Positions 1 through 8,675 are shown, counted from the stretch's first letter. The stretch: DNA of 64,000 bases from Nitrososphaerota archaeon (GCA_027320425.1 DAHVLJ010000008.1:1-64000), one strand, 5' to 3'. The notes: generated from the sequence alone by a model not told the origin. A program made the numbers and translations.

Positions 1-2
1 GG

Positions 3-194
3 GTCTACCTTAAGCTGGCAGACAAGTTCGAGAAGGAGTTCGTGTCACAAGGGAAATACGAAGACAGGACCATCGAGGATGACCTCAGGATAGGGTGGAG
101 GCTTCTCAGCGCCCTGCCGCAGGGAGACCTGAAGAGGGTCAAGAAGGACTTCATCGACATGTATTACAAGCCCCAGGCGGCATCGCCGTCCTGA
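3..194 (+). CDS. atpB: A/V-type ATP synthase subunit B, C-terminal fragment (truncated by window start)
   Basis: Frame starting at base 3 reads VYLKLADKFEKEFVSQGKYEDRTIEDDLRIGWRLLSALPQGDLKRVKKDFIDMYYKP..., resembling a subunit B C-terminus; followed by subunit D. Confidence 0.85.
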   Translation, partial: VYLKLADKFEKEFVSQGKYEDRTIEDDLRIGWRLLSALPQGDLKRVKKDFIDMYYKPQAASPS

Positions 195-246
195 CGTGAC
201 CAGGTGAAACCTCACGTCCTCGCGAGACTCGGTCAAGCCTACCAGG

Positions 247-852
247 ATGGAGCTCCTGAGGCTGAAATCGAGGATCCGCCTAGCTAACAAAGGGCTCAGT
301 CTCCTCAAGCGGAAACAAGCGGCGCTCATCGTCGAGTTCTTCAAAATCAACAGGAAGGCGCTAGACCTTCGGAAGAAGCTCAAGCAGACCATGGACAAGA
401 GCTACAATTCGCTCAAGGTGGCGGAAATGTATCACGGGCGGATGAGCATCGAAAGCGTCGCATACAGGGCGACCAGGATCCAGGGACTGTCCATCACGAC
501 GAGGAACGTTATGGGGGTCCGCATCCCCGAGATAGAGGGGAGGGACGAGAAGTACAGGACCATGAACGAGCAGTACGCGCTCGTGGGCCTGTCGGTGAAG
601 ATGGAGAGTGCGATGGACAACTTCTCGGAAGCGCTTCGCATCGCGCTCGATATCGCCGAGATTGAGAACACCCTCAGGAAGATACTAGCCGAGGTCGAAA
701 AGACGAAGAGGCGGGTGAACTCCATCGAGAACGTCCTGATTCCTCGACTGAAGGGGCAGGCGAAGTACATCTCAATGAGGTTCGACGAGATGGAAAGGGA
801 GAACTTCGTCACCCTGAAGACCGTCAAGGCGAAGCTGTCTGCCGAATCTTGA
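247..852 (+). CDS. atpD: A/V-type ATP synthase subunit D
   Basis: MELLRLKSRIRLANKGLSLLKRKQAAL... matches the subunit D N-terminus; operon context. Confidence 0.9.
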   Translation: MELLRLKSRIRLANKGLSLLKRKQAALIVEFFKINRKALDLRKKLKQTMDKSYNSLKVAEMYHGRMSIESVAYRATRIQGLSITTRNVMGVRIPEIEGRDEKYRTMNEQYALVGLSVKMESAMDNFSEALRIALDIAEIENTLRKILAEVEKTKRRVNSIENVLIPRLKGQAKYISMRFDEMERENFVTLKTVKAKLSAES

Positions 853-974
853 AAAGCAGAGGACAGAGCTCACGCAAAGCATGGCTGGTGAGGAACTTCT
901 GGCTGCTCACCATGATGGTCAACCTCGTCCTGCTGCTGGTCCTTCTCATGCTCCTCATCGTCCTGCTAAGGTGA
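849..974 (+). CDS. 41-aa single-TM hydrophobic protein, TTG start overlapping the atpD stop (TTGA)
   Basis: Read directly: (M)KSRGQSSRKAWLVRNFWLLTMMVNLVLLLVLLMLLIVLLR*; positively charged N-terminus then about 24 hydrophobic residues. Below the ORF-track length cutoff. Confidence 0.55.
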   Translation: MKSRGQSSRKAWLVRNFWLLTMMVNLVLLLVLLMLLIVLLR

Positions 975-1017
975 CGCCCCTAAAGCTAATATTCCCATAA
1001 GGGACGGCCACGAAAAG

Positions 1018-1353
1018 ATGCCCGAAGTCGCCCAGCCCGGGGCCGATCAGGCTGCAGTCATCGAGAAGGTGAAGATAGCCGAGACCGACGCGAAGTCAAG
1101 GGTGACCGAGGCTACTTCTCGGGCGGAGAAGATCAAGTCGGACGCCGTCGCCGAGGCACAGAAGATCCTGAAGGACGCCGAATCCGCGGGCACAAGTGCG
1201 AAGTCTAAGATCGTGCAGGCAGGGAGGGCAGAAATCGAGAAGGAAGTGGCGTCGATAGCAAGAGAGGCGTCCGAAGGCGCCGAGAAGATCAGGCGCCAGA
1301 AGGAGAAGAAGGTGGCAGTGAAGGAGATAATCGAGTCCGTCCTGGGTTCCTAG
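1018..1353 (+). CDS. A/V-type ATP synthase peripheral-stalk subunit H/G-like (coiled coil)
   Basis: 111-aa Ala/Glu/Lys-rich coiled coil between subunits D and I. Confidence 0.8.
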   Translation: MPEVAQPGADQAAVIEKVKIAETDAKSRVTEATSRAEKIKSDAVAEAQKILKDAESAGTSAKSKIVQAGRAEIEKEVASIAREASEGAEKIRRQKEKKVAVKEIIESVLGS

Positions 1354-1365
1354 GAGGGCCCAGGG

Positions 1366-3303
1366 ATGCTCACCCCAGTTCAGATGGATAGGGTAAGGAT
1401 AATCGCCCTCAGGGAGGACATTTCGCAGATCCTCCATTCTCTACACGAGGCAGGCGTCATGCAGCTTGAACAGGTGGAGAGGAGCCCGTCAGAAGGTTTC
1501 GGGGAACCCACCCCGCCCGAACTGCAGCGCAGGGTGGCGGACGAGGCGTTCAGGTTCGAAGGTCTCGTGGCCGCGCTCCCGCCCGTCACGGTCGATGGTC
1601 AGCGTCACTTCGAGGGCATAAACGACGTCCTCGCACAGGCAGAAGCGCTAACGATCGACGGCGAAGTCAAGGGTCTGAAGACCGAACTGGAGTCAGTCGA
1701 CGTCAGGCTCGCGAGAAACAAGGTCTTCCTGCAAACCCTGGGGAGGATCGCTTCCTTCAGGAAGGACCTTTCGATCTTGACGGCATCGAGCCTCGTCTCT
1801 GGATTCTACGCTATTCCGGAGGACGGGTTCTCCTCTTTCAAGGAAGAGATGCGCACCATCGCCGGCGACGCGATTGTCGAAAGCTATCACTCTGCGGAAG
1901 GGGACGTCACTGCGCTCGTGGCGATCCCGAAGTCGGCCGAAGAGCAGGCGAAACCCATCTTCGAGAAGTACAAGGCATTGAAGGCCGACCTGCCATACAA
2001 TCTGGGGACCCCTGCAGAGGCCAAGGCGAAGCTTGAGTCTGAGGACGCGGATCTGTCTCGGACGAAAGCCAAGGCGGAAGAGGGGCTCAGGGCGATATCG
2101 CGTGAGCACTACGGCGCAATCCTAGCGATAAGGGAAGCGCTCGCTATCGAGGGGCAGAGGCACGAGGCTATCGGTAAGTTGGCCCAGAGCGACAGGACGG
2201 TCCTCCTCGAGGGCTGGGTACCTCGCCCCAATGTCCCTGCATTGGAAAAGGAACTTTCAAGCGCAGCCGCTGGCAGGGTGGTCATCGTCGGAGTGAAGGG
2301 CGATTCCGAAGAAGCGCCTACCCTGATGCAGAACAGCAGCAGGATCAAGCCCTTCGAGTTCCTTGTCAGATTCTTCTCCCTCCCCAAGAGCGGTGAAATC
2401 GACCCTACCATGACCTTCTCCATAGTCTTCCCTATCTTCTTCGGGCTGATGGTCGGGGACGTAGGCTACGGCCTCGTCATCCTTCTGCTCGGGTTCTATT
2501 TCACGAGGATCGGGAGCGGCAAGACTAGCGCCAGGGCGCTCCCCCGGGCGATACGTTCCTTTGGTAGGGGGATGATGGGGAAAAGGACCCTGGGAACAAT
2601 AGGGACGATAATGATGATCGGAGGGGTCTCGGCGATGGTCTTCGGGGCCCTGTTCAACGAATACTTCGGAGCCGCGCTCCCATGGTACGGGGCTGCGCTG
2701 AACGTGGTCGGCCAGCTTCCTATCTTGCTGGTCATCACGATATTCATCGGACTGGGCCACATCACCCTCGGTTACATCTTCGGAATCTACCTTGGGGTCA
2801 AGACGGGGCACCTCAAGCATGCGATAGGGAAGATAGGCTGGCTTGGCTTCATGTGGAGCGGAACGGTGGGTCTGGTCGACTTCTTCGACAGGGGGCTCTT
2901 CCCGTCTCCCATCATTGCAGCATATGCGAGCATAGCGGCGCTCATAGGCTCGGCCGTCGTCGTCGCGGTCAGCGAGGGTCCAAGGTTCGCCATGGAGATT
3001 CCCACTCTCATGAGCCATGTCATGTCATATGCGAGGATTCTGGGGGTCCTTCTTGCTTCGGTCTTGCTCGCTTCGATCGTTGACACGAGCCTAGGGGCGA
3101 GCGTCGGCCGGGCGCCCATCACCGCGACGATCTTCGTCGCTGTCATAGCCATCATGGTCCACCTCCTGAACATCGTTCTTGGGATCTTCGAGCCGTCGAT
3201 CCAGGGGGTCAGGCTCCATTACGTCGAGTTCTACACCAAGTTCTTCGAGGGGAACGGCAAGCCGTTCTCTCCGTTCGCCGTGCGAAAGAAGTACACGAAG
3301 TAG
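1366..3303 (+). CDS. atpI: A/V-type ATP synthase subunit I
   Basis: 645 aa; soluble N-terminal half and multi-TM C-terminal half (FGLMVGDVGYGL, ARILGVLLASVLL). Confidence 0.93.
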   Translation: MLTPVQMDRVRIIALREDISQILHSLHEAGVMQLEQVERSPSEGFGEPTPPELQRRVADEAFRFEGLVAALPPVTVDGQRHFEGINDVLAQAEALTIDGEVKGLKTELESVDVRLARNKVFLQTLGRIASFRKDLSILTASSLVSGFYAIPEDGFSSFKEEMRTIAGDAIVESYHSAEGDVTALVAIPKSAEEQAKPIFEKYKALKADLPYNLGTPAEAKAKLESEDADLSRTKAKAEEGLRAISREHYGAILAIREALAIEGQRHEAIGKLAQSDRTVLLEGWVPRPNVPALEKELSSAAAGRVVIVGVKGDSEEAPTLMQNSSRIKPFEFLVRFFSLPKSGEIDPTMTFSIVFPIFFGLMVGDVGYGLVILLLGFYFTRIGSGKTSARALPRAIRSFGRGMMGKRTLGTIGTIMMIGGVSAMVFGALFNEYFGAALPWYGAALNVVGQLPILLVITIFIGLGHITLGYIFGIYLGVKTGHLKHAIGKIGWLGFMWSGTVGLVDFFDRGLFPSPIIAAYASIAALIGSAVVVAVSEGPRFAMEIPTLMSHVMSYARILGVLLASVLLASIVDTSLGASVGRAPITATIFVAVIAIMVHLLNIVLGIFEPSIQGVRLHYVEFYTKFFEGNGKPFSPFAVRKKYTK

Positions 3304-3391
3304 CTCCGTGGGCCGCCGGACGACCGACGGCAGAATTCATCCGAGTAACAGTTAAAAGTCCCTCAGAGTCGAGCCGCCTTCGAGTTCGCAA

Positions 3392-3634
3392 ATGGCTTTC
3401 ACAATGGACCTCCCCACGGCCTTGACATTCATCGCCGCTGCGATTGCGATGGCGGGCGGGCTCATCGCCACTGGCATTGCCCAGTCGGGCATCGGCGCGG
3501 CAGGCATGGGCGTAGTCGCCGAGAAGCCGGAGAGGACTGGGACCGTCCTCTTCTTCCTTGTGATCCCGGAGACGCTCTTCATATTCGGCTTCGTCGTAGC
3601 GCTGATTATGATGCTGCAGATACTCCATCCGTAG
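3392..3634 (+). CDS. atpK: A/V-type ATP synthase subunit K (proteolipid ring)
   Basis: 80 aa, two TM helices, Gly/Ala-rich, conserved-type glutamate in TM2 (VIPETLFIFGFVVALIM). Confidence 0.9.
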   Translation: MAFTMDLPTALTFIAAAIAMAGGLIATGIAQSGIGAAGMGVVAEKPERTGTVLFFLVIPETLFIFGFVVALIMMLQILHP

Positions 3635-3730
3635 CGGAACAACCTCTTCATCCGCCGGCTGAGTCCGACATTCAGATACGCTAGAATGGCGCGGCGACAT
3701 CTGTTGCCCGGGAGAGCCGGCGTTCCGGAG

Positions 3731-4612
3731 TCAGTACTGTCGAAGAATCGAGAAGTCCGATAGGTCAGACAGGAGCAGCGTAGCCTCGTTGCGGGGCAGG
3801 TTCATCAGCATGCGTTTCGCTTCTTCAGCATACGACTGCGCCTGAGCGGTCATCTTCCCGACGACTTCGCTCTCGCTATGGGTCTTCAGAAGGCCGACCG
3901 ACACCTTGTCCTTGGACCTCCAGTCGAGCAGATCGTCCTTCAGCTGATACGCGATCCCCATGCACCTGCCATATTCGGCGAGCGCCTTCACCTCCTTTTC
4001 GGTGCCGCCCCCGATCATCGCTCCCAGTTTCGCAGATGTCTCAAAGAGCGAGGCGGTCTTTTCACTCACGATCCTGAGATACTCGTCCCAGGTCAGCTTG
4101 TAGATTTCGGGGTCTATTGTGAGCTCTGAGTATTCCCCCTCGGACATCTGCATCGCAGCGTTGCTGATTTCCTCAGAGATCCTCTTGTCGTCGTACCTTG
4201 CGGCGATCGCCAGGATCATGGCGAAGACGAAATCCGCGCTGAGAAGCGAAGCGCTGTACCCGTACTTCAGGTGGAACGGGACCCTCCCCCTTCTTAGTTT
4301 CTCTCCGTCGATGACGTCGTCATGTATTATAGATTCGGTGTGAAGCAACTCCACTGCGACTGCCGCTCCAAGGACCGAGTCGTCCTTGCTTCCGACGGCT
4401 TCCGCGGAGGCCATCAGCATCACAGGGCGGACCCGCTTTCCCCCTTCCGTCATGTACACCAACGGGTCGTGGAACCTAGAGTGGTTGTACAGCTTGAGTT
4501 CGCGCGAAAGGGCGGCGTCAACTCTCTTGGAGTAGGACTTCATCCTTTCCTCTAGCGCCTCCAGCGTCATCGCCCTGTCTTCCGCCAACCTCTCCCCCTC
4601 CTCCTGAACCAA
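3731..4612 (-). CDS. Polyprenyl (geranylgeranyl) diphosphate synthase
   Basis: Asp-rich motifs HDDVID and YQLKDDLLD; GGKRVRP motif. Confidence 0.92.
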   Translation of the reverse strand: MVQEEGERLAEDRAMTLEALEERMKSYSKRVDAALSRELKLYNHSRFHDPLVYMTEGGKRVRPVMLMASAEAVGSKDDSVLGAAVAVELLHTESIIHDDVIDGEKLRRGRVPFHLKYGYSASLLSADFVFAMILAIAARYDDKRISEEISNAAMQMSEGEYSELTIDPEIYKLTWDEYLRIVSEKTASLFETSAKLGAMIGGGTEKEVKALAEYGRCMGIAYQLKDDLLDWRSKDKVSVGLLKTHSESEVVGKMTAQAQSYAEEAKRMLMNLPRNEATLLLSDLSDFSILRQY

Positions 4613-4658
4613 GTTTCTCTGGTTCTTATTTAATGAGTTCTCCTAAACGCTGAGGCAT

Positions 4659-5360
4659 ATGCTCGCTTTCAGGGTGCATCGGCTAGAACTCGCGGGCAGG
4701 CACCGGATACTGATGCCAAAGCTCAACAAGGGGCAGATGTCGCTCCTTGCAAGGCGCTTCGATTCCGAGGGGTTCAGGGTGGAATCGGGCCCGGTGTTGA
4801 GTGCGAGGAAGGCTTCGCACGCGATCTACGTCGACCCTGCCGGTCTGTGCTGGGGGTCGCCAGACCCTTCCGACTATCTGCTGCCCTCCATCCCTGAAGT
4901 CCTCAGCTGCGAGAAGGAGAAGGCCTCACTGGACGAGCTCCTGTCGAAGTACTTCGTTTTTTCATACTGGAGGGCAGAGCATGCTGTCAGAGTCTGCTCC
5001 CGCCTGGAGTCTCTAGGAACGTGGGACGCTTTGAGAGCATCTGGCGGCTGTGGGCTAGCTCCTGACGAACGTCTAATGGCCACGGCTCTCCTTCAAGGGT
5101 CTGCGGGGCAATGCAGGCTCGTTACCGACTTCGTCGCCGACGAGTCAAGCGCACTGCTGGTGGGAAGGCGGACGTACTATGACTCGAGGTTGCCTGTTAG
5201 AGAGGCGTCTGAGACGCTCCGAGAAATGGACGGGGTCGGATCAAGGAACGCATACATCCCTCGAAACGGAGTGCTCTCCATGACCGACGCATGTCGTAAG
5301 GAGACCCTTGCGAAAGCTTCCGAGGCCCTGGGAGAATGGTGCTCCTTTGAGACTTCGTAG
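4659..5360 (+). CDS. Hypothetical protein, 233 aa
   Basis: Long ORF divergent from the polyprenyl synthase; no recognisable domain. Confidence 0.7.
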   Translation: MLAFRVHRLELAGRHRILMPKLNKGQMSLLARRFDSEGFRVESGPVLSARKASHAIYVDPAGLCWGSPDPSDYLLPSIPEVLSCEKEKASLDELLSKYFVFSYWRAEHAVRVCSRLESLGTWDALRASGGCGLAPDERLMATALLQGSAGQCRLVTDFVADESSALLVGRRTYYDSRLPVREASETLREMDGVGSRNAYIPRNGVLSMTDACRKETLAKASEALGEWCSFETS

Positions 5361-5399
5361 CGGGAAAGCTCTAATGGGCGACCGGACTGGCCCTGCTCA

Positions 5400-5493
5400 G
5401 CCCCGGTAGTATAGGGCCCATGAGGGCGTATAGCCCGGTCAAGTATGCTGGCCTTTCGAGTCGGCGACCCGGGTTCGAATCCCGGCCGGGGCA
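5400..5493 (+). tRNA. tRNA-Glu(UUC), interrupted by a 19-nt D-arm intron (5415..5433)
   Basis: Acceptor GCCCCGG/CCGGGGC + A73; T arm CCGGG-TTCGAAT-CCCGG; anticodon arm CTGGC-CTTTCGA-GTCGG (anticodon TTC). Removing GGCCCATGAGGGCGTATAG restores a 75-nt cloverleaf. Confidence 0.9.
5476..5493 (+). repeat. att-like direct repeat, copy 1 (3' end of tRNA-Glu)
   Basis: Exact 18-mer cgaatcccggccggggca. Confidence 0.75.
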
Positions 5494-5589
5494 ATCTTGC
5501 ACATATGCAGCAGCTCAGGTCGTAGCCAGGGACCTCTTCCGCCTCCGAGTAGCAGGGTTGGGGAGAGTATCTGTGGCTGGCAGCCGATC

Positions 5590-6036
5590 TCAATTGGTCA
5601 CGTCAGCAGTGACAGTGGGTGAGAGGGCTGTCTTCCCATCCAACCCGAACAAAGTCAGCGTGACCTCGAAGCTGTTGCCACTGGCAGGATGTCCAATGAT
5701 GTAACACACAGATGGTCCCCGATAGCCCACGGTGCAACTGGCCGTGGCAAGAGAATTCTGCACCCCGCCCACCATGGTCACATTCTGCCCTGTGGTTGCA
5801 TTGCGGAGCCATGCAACCGCAACGACTGTTATATTGGAGCCGAGGTGATCAACCAACGTTGCGTTGATGCAGAACGACTGGATAGAGCAGCCCTTTGGGG
5901 GTTCGAGGAATGTCACCGGATACTGGGCGTTGGTCGTAGTGACCGTACGTTCATTGGTGGTACCAATCAGATATCCTCCCCCAACGCTGACCAAGACGAT
6001 GAAGGCAAGAATGAAGGCTACCGCTTCTCGCTTCAC
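5590..6036 (-). CDS. Secreted/membrane-anchored hypothetical protein, GTG start
   Basis: N-terminal signal/TM (MKREAVAFILAFIVLVSVGGGYLIG) then an extracytoplasmic domain with three Cys. Confidence 0.7.
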   Translation of the reverse strand: MKREAVAFILAFIVLVSVGGGYLIGTTNERTVTTTNAQYPVTFLEPPKGCSIQSFCINATLVDHLGSNITVVAVAWLRNATTGQNVTMVGGVQNSLATASCTVGYRGPSVCYIIGHPASGNSFEVTLTLFGLDGKTALSPTVTADVTN

Positions 6037-6137
6037 ACTTCTCCTTGGTCCCTGAGGTTGAATTTACGTCTACAGGTTAGAACAATTCAGCGGCTTGGGT
6101 GTGCCCCAGCATCCTTGTGGATGCAAGCCTCCACACC

Positions 6138-6257
6138 TCACTTCGTGCTGGCCTTCGCCAGTCTAGGAAGCTCCGCCGCGGTCGCCAGCGTCGCATCCTC
6201 GGTCATGGCCGCGATAAGGTCGAGCTCGGCCTTCTTTCGCTTCGGGAGTTCCTTCAA
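6138..6257 (-). CDS. 39-aa hypothetical ORF, TTGA overlap with the preceding ORF (or C-terminal half after a frameshift)
   Basis: Read directly: (M)KELPKRKKAELDLIAAMTEDATLATAAELPRLAKASTK*. Confidence 0.35.
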   Translation of the reverse strand: MKELPKRKKAELDLIAAMTEDATLATAAELPRLAKASTK

Positions 6258-6433
6258 CCGGATCCTCTTCTCAATCTCTCTTCAGCCCGTTTATACCTTT
6301 CCGTGAGTTCTCGGTAAAGATAGGACGCCTCCATCGAACTGCTGAACAGGATTTGGATGACGTTCCCTACCCTCACGAGTCTGATCGAGGTCGTGCCGAT
6401 GTCGAACTGGCTTGCCTCGACATCCTCAGTCAA
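6254..6433 (-). CDS. 59-aa hypothetical protein, TTG start (possibly the N-terminal half of a frameshifted gene)
   Basis: Read directly: (M)TEDVEASQFDIGTTSIRLVRVGNVIQILFSSSMEASYLYRELTERYKRAEERLRRGSG*; TATA-like TTAAAT about 24 nt upstream on the minus strand. Confidence 0.45.
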   Translation of the reverse strand: MTEDVEASQFDIGTTSIRLVRVGNVIQILFSSSMEASYLYRELTERYKRAEERLRRGSG

Positions 6434-6505
6434 TACTCAACCAGGCAGTTGGCCAATTTAACCCCCCAATACGCCAGAAAGTACCTGAGCACCCATATGG
6501 GTGCA

Positions 6506-6523
6506 CGAATCCCGGCCGGGGCA
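6506..6523 (+). repeat. att-like direct repeat, copy 2 (isolated tRNA-Glu 3' end fragment)
   Basis: Exact 18-mer cgaatcccggccggggca with no tRNA body upstream; followed by tatctt, compared with atctt after copy 1. Confidence 0.75.
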
Positions 6524-6628
6524 TATCTTTCGAGAAGAGGCAGTGGTATCGATTTGTGGTCTCTGTTCCGGCGGAGCGACCTCCTGGTTGAGTTTAAAGG
6601 TAGGGCAGCTTTGACAAGCTCGGCTCCT

Positions 6629-7003
6629 GTGGACCTCGGTCGCTTCTCAGTCTGCTTGGCGGTCAAGAACCTGGAAGCATCGAAGGCCTTCTATGAAAAA
6701 CTCGGATTCACCGCCTCTTCCCCTGACCCCTCTCACAAGAACTGGCTGGTCATGAAAAGCGGCGACACCGAGATAGGGATCTTCGAAGGGATTTTTGACA
6801 AAAACACCCTCTGTTTCAACCCCGGCGGGGCCTTGGGAAAGCCCACGGCTGTTTTCACCGACGTACGTGAGATACACCGACAGCTGAAGGCGAAGGGAGT
6901 GGTCACAAAGGGAGAAGGCGGCTTGGATTCAAAGAGCGGTCCCGGTGGGTTCGTAGTTACCGACCCCGATGGCAACGACATCCTGTTCGATCAGCACGTA
7001 TAG
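6629..7003 (+). CDS. VOC/glyoxalase family protein
   Basis: FSVCLAVKNLEASKAFYEKLGFTASSPDPSHKNWLVMKSGDTEIGIFEG...GGFVVTDPDGNDILFDQHV; GTG start with TATA-like gtttaaa about 32 nt upstream. Confidence 0.85.
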   Translation: MDLGRFSVCLAVKNLEASKAFYEKLGFTASSPDPSHKNWLVMKSGDTEIGIFEGIFDKNTLCFNPGGALGKPTAVFTDVREIHRQLKAKGVVTKGEGGLDSKSGPGGFVVTDPDGNDILFDQHV

Positions 7004-7183
7004 ACGGCCTACATCACCCAGTCGTCAGCGGGGCTGTGGTCGACCATCTGCGCACCCATCTCTGTTGCGCATGAACAGGCCTACGTTGCGTTTTTCTGTG
7101 GCGGCCGACCATGCTTTTGAAAATCGCAAGGCAGTTTCTTATATCGGCATAAACGGGCAGGCGAACTCCCCGAGGATTCTGAC

Positions 7184-8650
7184 TTGGAATACAAATGGAA
7201 GGCACTGTCGGTAACGTCAGTCGGCGCCCTGATGGCGGCTATCGACAGTACCGTGGTTCTGCTAGCGCTCTTCCCCATGGCCGAAGACCTACACTCCGAC
7301 TTCGTGACGATGATCTGGGTGATCATCGCTTACCTGGTGGTGAACACGGCCCTCGTGCTCAGCCTCGGAAGGCTGGCAGACATGTACGGCAGGAAGCTGC
7401 TCTTCAACATCGGGTTCGTGGTTTTCACCGTCGGGTCGGCCCTGTCCGGGTTCGCACCCACGGGGTTGTCCCTGGTCGCATTCAGGGTCATCCAAGGGAC
7501 CGGGGCGGCCCTCCTCACCTCGAACTCCTTTGCGATACTCTCCGAGGCGTTTCCACGTAACGAGACCGGCAGGGCGTTCGGCATCCAGTCCATCGTCTGG
7601 GGGGTGGGGAACATCCTCGGGGTCGTGCTAGGCGGGGTCATAATCACCTATGTGAGCTGGCGCTGGATCTTCCTGATCAACATCCCCGTCGGCATTTTCG
7701 GTACCATCTGGGCTTACAGGACCCTGAAGTCCGTCAAGCCGCAGGGGCAGAGAGGATCCTTCGACATCCCTGCAGCAGTCACGTTCACAGTCGGACTCCT
7801 GTCACTGCTCTTGGGCATCACTTGGGGCCTCCTCTACTCGTGGGGGAACACGACCACGCTCACCGCGCTCGCACTTTCTCCGGTATTCTTCCTAGCGTTC
7901 GTCACATGGGAGTGGAAGTACAGCAAGGACCCGATCCTCGACTTCGCCTTCTTCAGGGACCGCACATTCTCATTCTCAATAATCGCGGCGCTGTTCCAGT
8001 TCCTCGCTGTCTTCAGCGTCAACTTCCTGCTGATATTCTATCTGGAAGGGGTGGCGGGACTCTCACCTCTGACATCTTCGTATCTGATCATCCCCTTCGC
8101 TCTCGCGACAGCCGCCCTGGGGCCCGTGGGTGGGACGTTGTCTGACAGGTTCGGCGCGAGGAAGGTATCGGCGTTGGGCGTCGGGGTGATGACCGTTTCA
8201 CTGCTGCTCTTCAGCCAGCTGACCACCGGGTCCTCCCTCCTCGAGATAGGCATCATAGAAGCGCTGTCAGGGGTCGGCCTCGGATTCTTCTGGCCATCCA
8301 ACACTTCAGCCATCATGTCTGCGACCCCGCCCGCGAAATATGGAGTCGGCTCCGGCACCATGAACACATTCAGGAACACGGGCATGATACTCAGCTTCGC
8401 ACTTTCCCTGACGGCGGCCACCGCGGTGATTCCTCCCAGGGTCGTCTATCAGCTGTTCATCGGGAACATTTCCGGGAAGCTCCCGCCGGCGCTAGCTAGC
8501 TCCTATCTGTCCGGCCAAAGCTTCGCCTTCGAGATGTCAGCCGCACTGCTGGTGTTGGCCTTCGTCTTCATCGTTTTCAGCGGCAGAAAGGTCGAGGTCA
8601 GCAAGGCGGAGCGGTCCTTAGCTGCGGAACCTCACGTCGGAGACAGTTAA
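7184..8650 (+). CDS. MFS transporter (DHA2/EmrB-like, 14 TM), TTG start
   Basis: MEYKWKALSVTSVGALMAAIDSTVVLLALFPMAEDL...; LGRLADMYGRK motif. Confidence 0.9.
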   Translation: MEYKWKALSVTSVGALMAAIDSTVVLLALFPMAEDLHSDFVTMIWVIIAYLVVNTALVLSLGRLADMYGRKLLFNIGFVVFTVGSALSGFAPTGLSLVAFRVIQGTGAALLTSNSFAILSEAFPRNETGRAFGIQSIVWGVGNILGVVLGGVIITYVSWRWIFLINIPVGIFGTIWAYRTLKSVKPQGQRGSFDIPAAVTFTVGLLSLLLGITWGLLYSWGNTTTLTALALSPVFFLAFVTWEWKYSKDPILDFAFFRDRTFSFSIIAALFQFLAVFSVNFLLIFYLEGVAGLSPLTSSYLIIPFALATAALGPVGGTLSDRFGARKVSALGVGVMTVSLLLFSQLTTGSSLLEIGIIEALSGVGLGFFWPSNTSAIMSATPPAKYGVGSGTMNTFRNTGMILSFALSLTAATAVIPPRVVYQLFIGNISGKLPPALASSYLSGQSFAFEMSAALLVLAFVFIVFSGRKVEVSKAERSLAAEPHVGDS

Positions 8651-8675
8651 ATCGCCAGGCCCCCCCGCCCGGGGC

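Larger units (their letters stand above)
5476..6523. mobile_element. Putative small tRNA-integrated element or remnant bounded by an 18-bp direct repeat of the tRNA-Glu 3' end
   Basis: cgaatcccggccggggca at 5476-5493 (within the tRNA) and exactly again at 6506-6523. Enclosed ORFs are minus-strand and non-housekeeping; no integrase inside. Confidence 0.55.

Noticed and set aside
2257-3018. 253-aa minus-strand ORF opposite atpI
   Set aside because: Antisense ORF in GC-rich DNA; atpI has clear family motifs and this translation has low-complexity His/Asp/Arg composition.
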